A stretch of DNA of 5,922 nt from Chloroflexota bacterium (GTDB lineage: Bacteria > Chloroflexota > Anaerolineae > Anaerolineales > UBA11858). The stretch lies in NCBI GenBank assembly GCA_030666985.1, contig DAOUWT010000179.1, positions 1-5,922 of the forward strand, given 5' to 3'. The notes beneath the pieces are model-generated. The model was not told the origin of the DNA. It ran no database searches and worked only from the letters and a program-made list of their open reading frames with translations. This document shows positions 5,114 through 5,922 of the stretch, one piece after another (position 1 is the first letter of the stretch; the number at the start of each line of letters is the position of its first letter). The position numbers and the translations under genes were made by a program.

Positions 5114-5722
5114 TTAAACCACAACTTGACCGTTTTGTTCAATCAAGGGAGCAGTAAACAAACGCGTGTAAACTGCCCCACTAGGACTTAAATCGCTACG
5201 ATAGACGTGAACCCCCTCGACCCGAGCAGCGCCTAGATAGCCAACACTAAAGCCATGGAGTGTCTTGCCAATTCTGCGAACATCTTGCACAGATGCTTTC
5301 CGAGAAACACGCCCTAAAGTAAGATGGGGTGTGAAATCATATCGATCACGCGGGTAGCCCAAGCGGGCCGCACTATCCTCGATACCACGGCGCAGGTCAT
5401 CAAGCTCAGAAGGCGCTTCCACTCCAATCCAAATTACGCGGGGATGGTGCAGCTTTGGAAAAGCTCCTATACCTCCTATACCCATTTCCATTATTTGCCG
5501 TTTTGCTGCCTCTGTGGCAACAATCTTCTTGATAATTTCCAGGTTCTGCGAGGAAACATCCCCGAGGAATTTCAATGTCAGATGAATTTGTTCGTGATCC
5601 ACCCAACGCACAGAAGTACCAGGATGTTGTTCTTTGAGTTTATTAATTACCTGTCCCAGGGAATCTAGCACATCCGAAGGCAGATCAATGGCAATGAAAG
5701 CTCGAATAACATCCTTTGTCAT
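5114..5722 (-). CDS. thpR: RNA 2',3'-cyclic phosphodiesterase ThpR (LigT-like 2H family)
   Basis: A 202-residue cytoplasmic 2H phosphoesterase that opens 2',3'-cyclic phosphate RNA ends to 2'-phosphate; some relatives ligate tRNA halves in vitro. Both catalytic motifs are present: HLTLKFLG (H47, T49) and HLTLGR (H133, T135). Also typical are RAFIAIDLP at the N-terminus, VRWVDHEQIH before the first motif, GAFPKLHHPRVIWIG in the middle and the late VYRSDLSPSGAVYTRL segment. The length is slightly above the roughly 180-190 usual for the family, from a short C-terminal tail. The start is secure: AAAGGA lies 6 nt before the ATG at 5722. It is first in a probable two-gene transcript with rsfS. Confidence 0.95.
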   Translation of the reverse strand: MTKDVIRAFIAIDLPSDVLDSLGQVINKLKEQHPGTSVRWVDHEQIHLTLKFLGDVSSQNLEIIKKIVATEAAKRQIMEMGIGGIGAFPKLHHPRVIWIGVEAPSELDDLRRGIEDSAARLGYPRDRYDFTPHLTLGRVSRKASVQDVRRIGKTLHGFSVGYLGAARVEGVHVYRSDLSPSGAVYTRLFTAPLIEQNGQVVV

Positions 5723-5728
5723 AAAAAA

Positions 5729-5734
5729 TCCTTT
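5729..5734 (-). promoter_or_regulatory. Ribosome binding site of thpR
   Basis: The - strand reads AAAGGA, then six T before the ATG at 5722. The spacing is suitable for Shine-Dalgarno initiation and fixes the start. Confidence 0.7.
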
Positions 5735-5763
5735 CTTTTCTCTCAGATTGAGCTAGTAAGCGC

Positions 5764-5778
5764 CTTGACAATGTCAAG
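5764..5778. promoter_or_regulatory. Perfect palindrome CTTGACA-A-TGTCAAG, operator-like
   Basis: Seven-base arms around one central base, 42 nt upstream of the thpR start. Each half contains TTGACA, the -35 consensus, one on each strand, so the site could be a promoter element, a regulator binding site or both. No convincing -10 lies at 16-18 nt on the thpR side, so the promoter reading is weak. Confidence 0.4.
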
Positions 5779-5792
5779 TTAGGGGGTAGTCA

Positions 5793-5819
5793 ATGTCATT
5801 TAGTTGTAGTATGTCATTT
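5793..5819 (+). repeat. Direct repeat ATGTCATTT
   Basis: ATGTCATTT occurs at 5793-5801 and 5811-5819, with a partial copy ATGTCA at 5771-5776. The right copy overlaps the left end of the palindromic element starting near 5812. It may be a remnant of an older element end or of a duplicated insertion site. Confidence 0.4.
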
Positions 5820-5922
5820 CGAACGCGTTTCGTACCGAGATAGGAGAAATCTTTCCGTCGCAAGTGAATGGTAGACTGAAACCAAGATTTCTCCTCGTTA
5901 TTCGGCGGCAGTCGTGCCGAAA
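5812..5922. mobile_element. MITE-like palindromic element, truncated by the window edge
   Basis: The left end, TGTCATTTCGAACGCG onward, and the right end, finishing in GTGCCGAAA at the window edge, are imperfect inverted repeats of about 40 bp. Their inner portion is exact: AGGAGAAATCTT (5842-5853) against AAGATTTCTCCT (5884-5895), with 30 nt between. No coding sequence lies inside. Palindromes of the GTCATTTCGA...GAGAAATCT type are, from memory, scattered in many bacterial genomes, Chloroflexota included, as small non-autonomous repeats. If the symmetry holds, the next bases beyond the window should be TGACA. Confidence 0.65.

Overview
The window is an ordinary-looking bacterial chromosomal segment of moderate GC. 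It holds six protein genes in tail-to-tail and head-to-head pairs, separated by intergenic stretches full of short tandem 7-bp repeats. Gene content (a GAF-PAS-adenylate cyclase, a GT-C membrane glycosyltransferase of the SPYGP/HND type, DUF503, RsfS, ThpR) together with the heptad-rich spacers suggests a member of the Chloroflexota, probably near Anaerolineae. That assignment is inference from style and composition; no marker gene here proves it.

Layout: (1) positions 2-1294, + strand: the C-terminal 430 residues of a signalling protein, GAF then PAS then a class III adenylate cyclase with all catalytic residues present; its start lies left of the window. (2) 1295-1476: convergent spacer with two heptad arrays and long G-runs. 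(3) 2439-1477, - strand: a PLP enzyme of the D-cysteine desulfhydrase / ACC deaminase family, whose residues favour desulfhydrase. (4) 4088-2526, - strand: a polytopic GT-C type glycosyltransferase carrying a perfect 15-bp inverted repeat inside its reading frame. (5) 4089-4252: divergent spacer with two kinds of heptad array and, at each end, an extended -10 box placed so that both genes would have leaderless or nearly leaderless mRNAs. (6) 4253-4537, + strand: DUF503/YlxP-like small protein. (7) 4538-4733: convergent spacer with an inverted pair of heptad arrays and a good intrinsic terminator. (8) 5722-5114 and 5090-4734, - strand: thpR followed by rsfS, 23 bp apart, probably one transcript. 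(9) 5723-5922: no gene; a palindromic operator-like site and the larger part of a MITE-like palindromic element that runs off the right edge.

The genes do not form one pathway. rsfS, DUF503 and thpR are RNA/ribosome-related housekeeping genes; the glycosyltransferase and the PLP enzyme may be co-transcribed (86 nt apart) but share no obvious chemistry; the cyclase is a stand-alone cAMP signalling gene. I see no defence system, phage, integrase, CRISPR or toxin-antitoxin module. The most unusual content is non-coding: related heptad families recur in three spacers, in one case supplying a gene's stop codon, and two unrelated palindromic elements are present, one of them inside a coding region.
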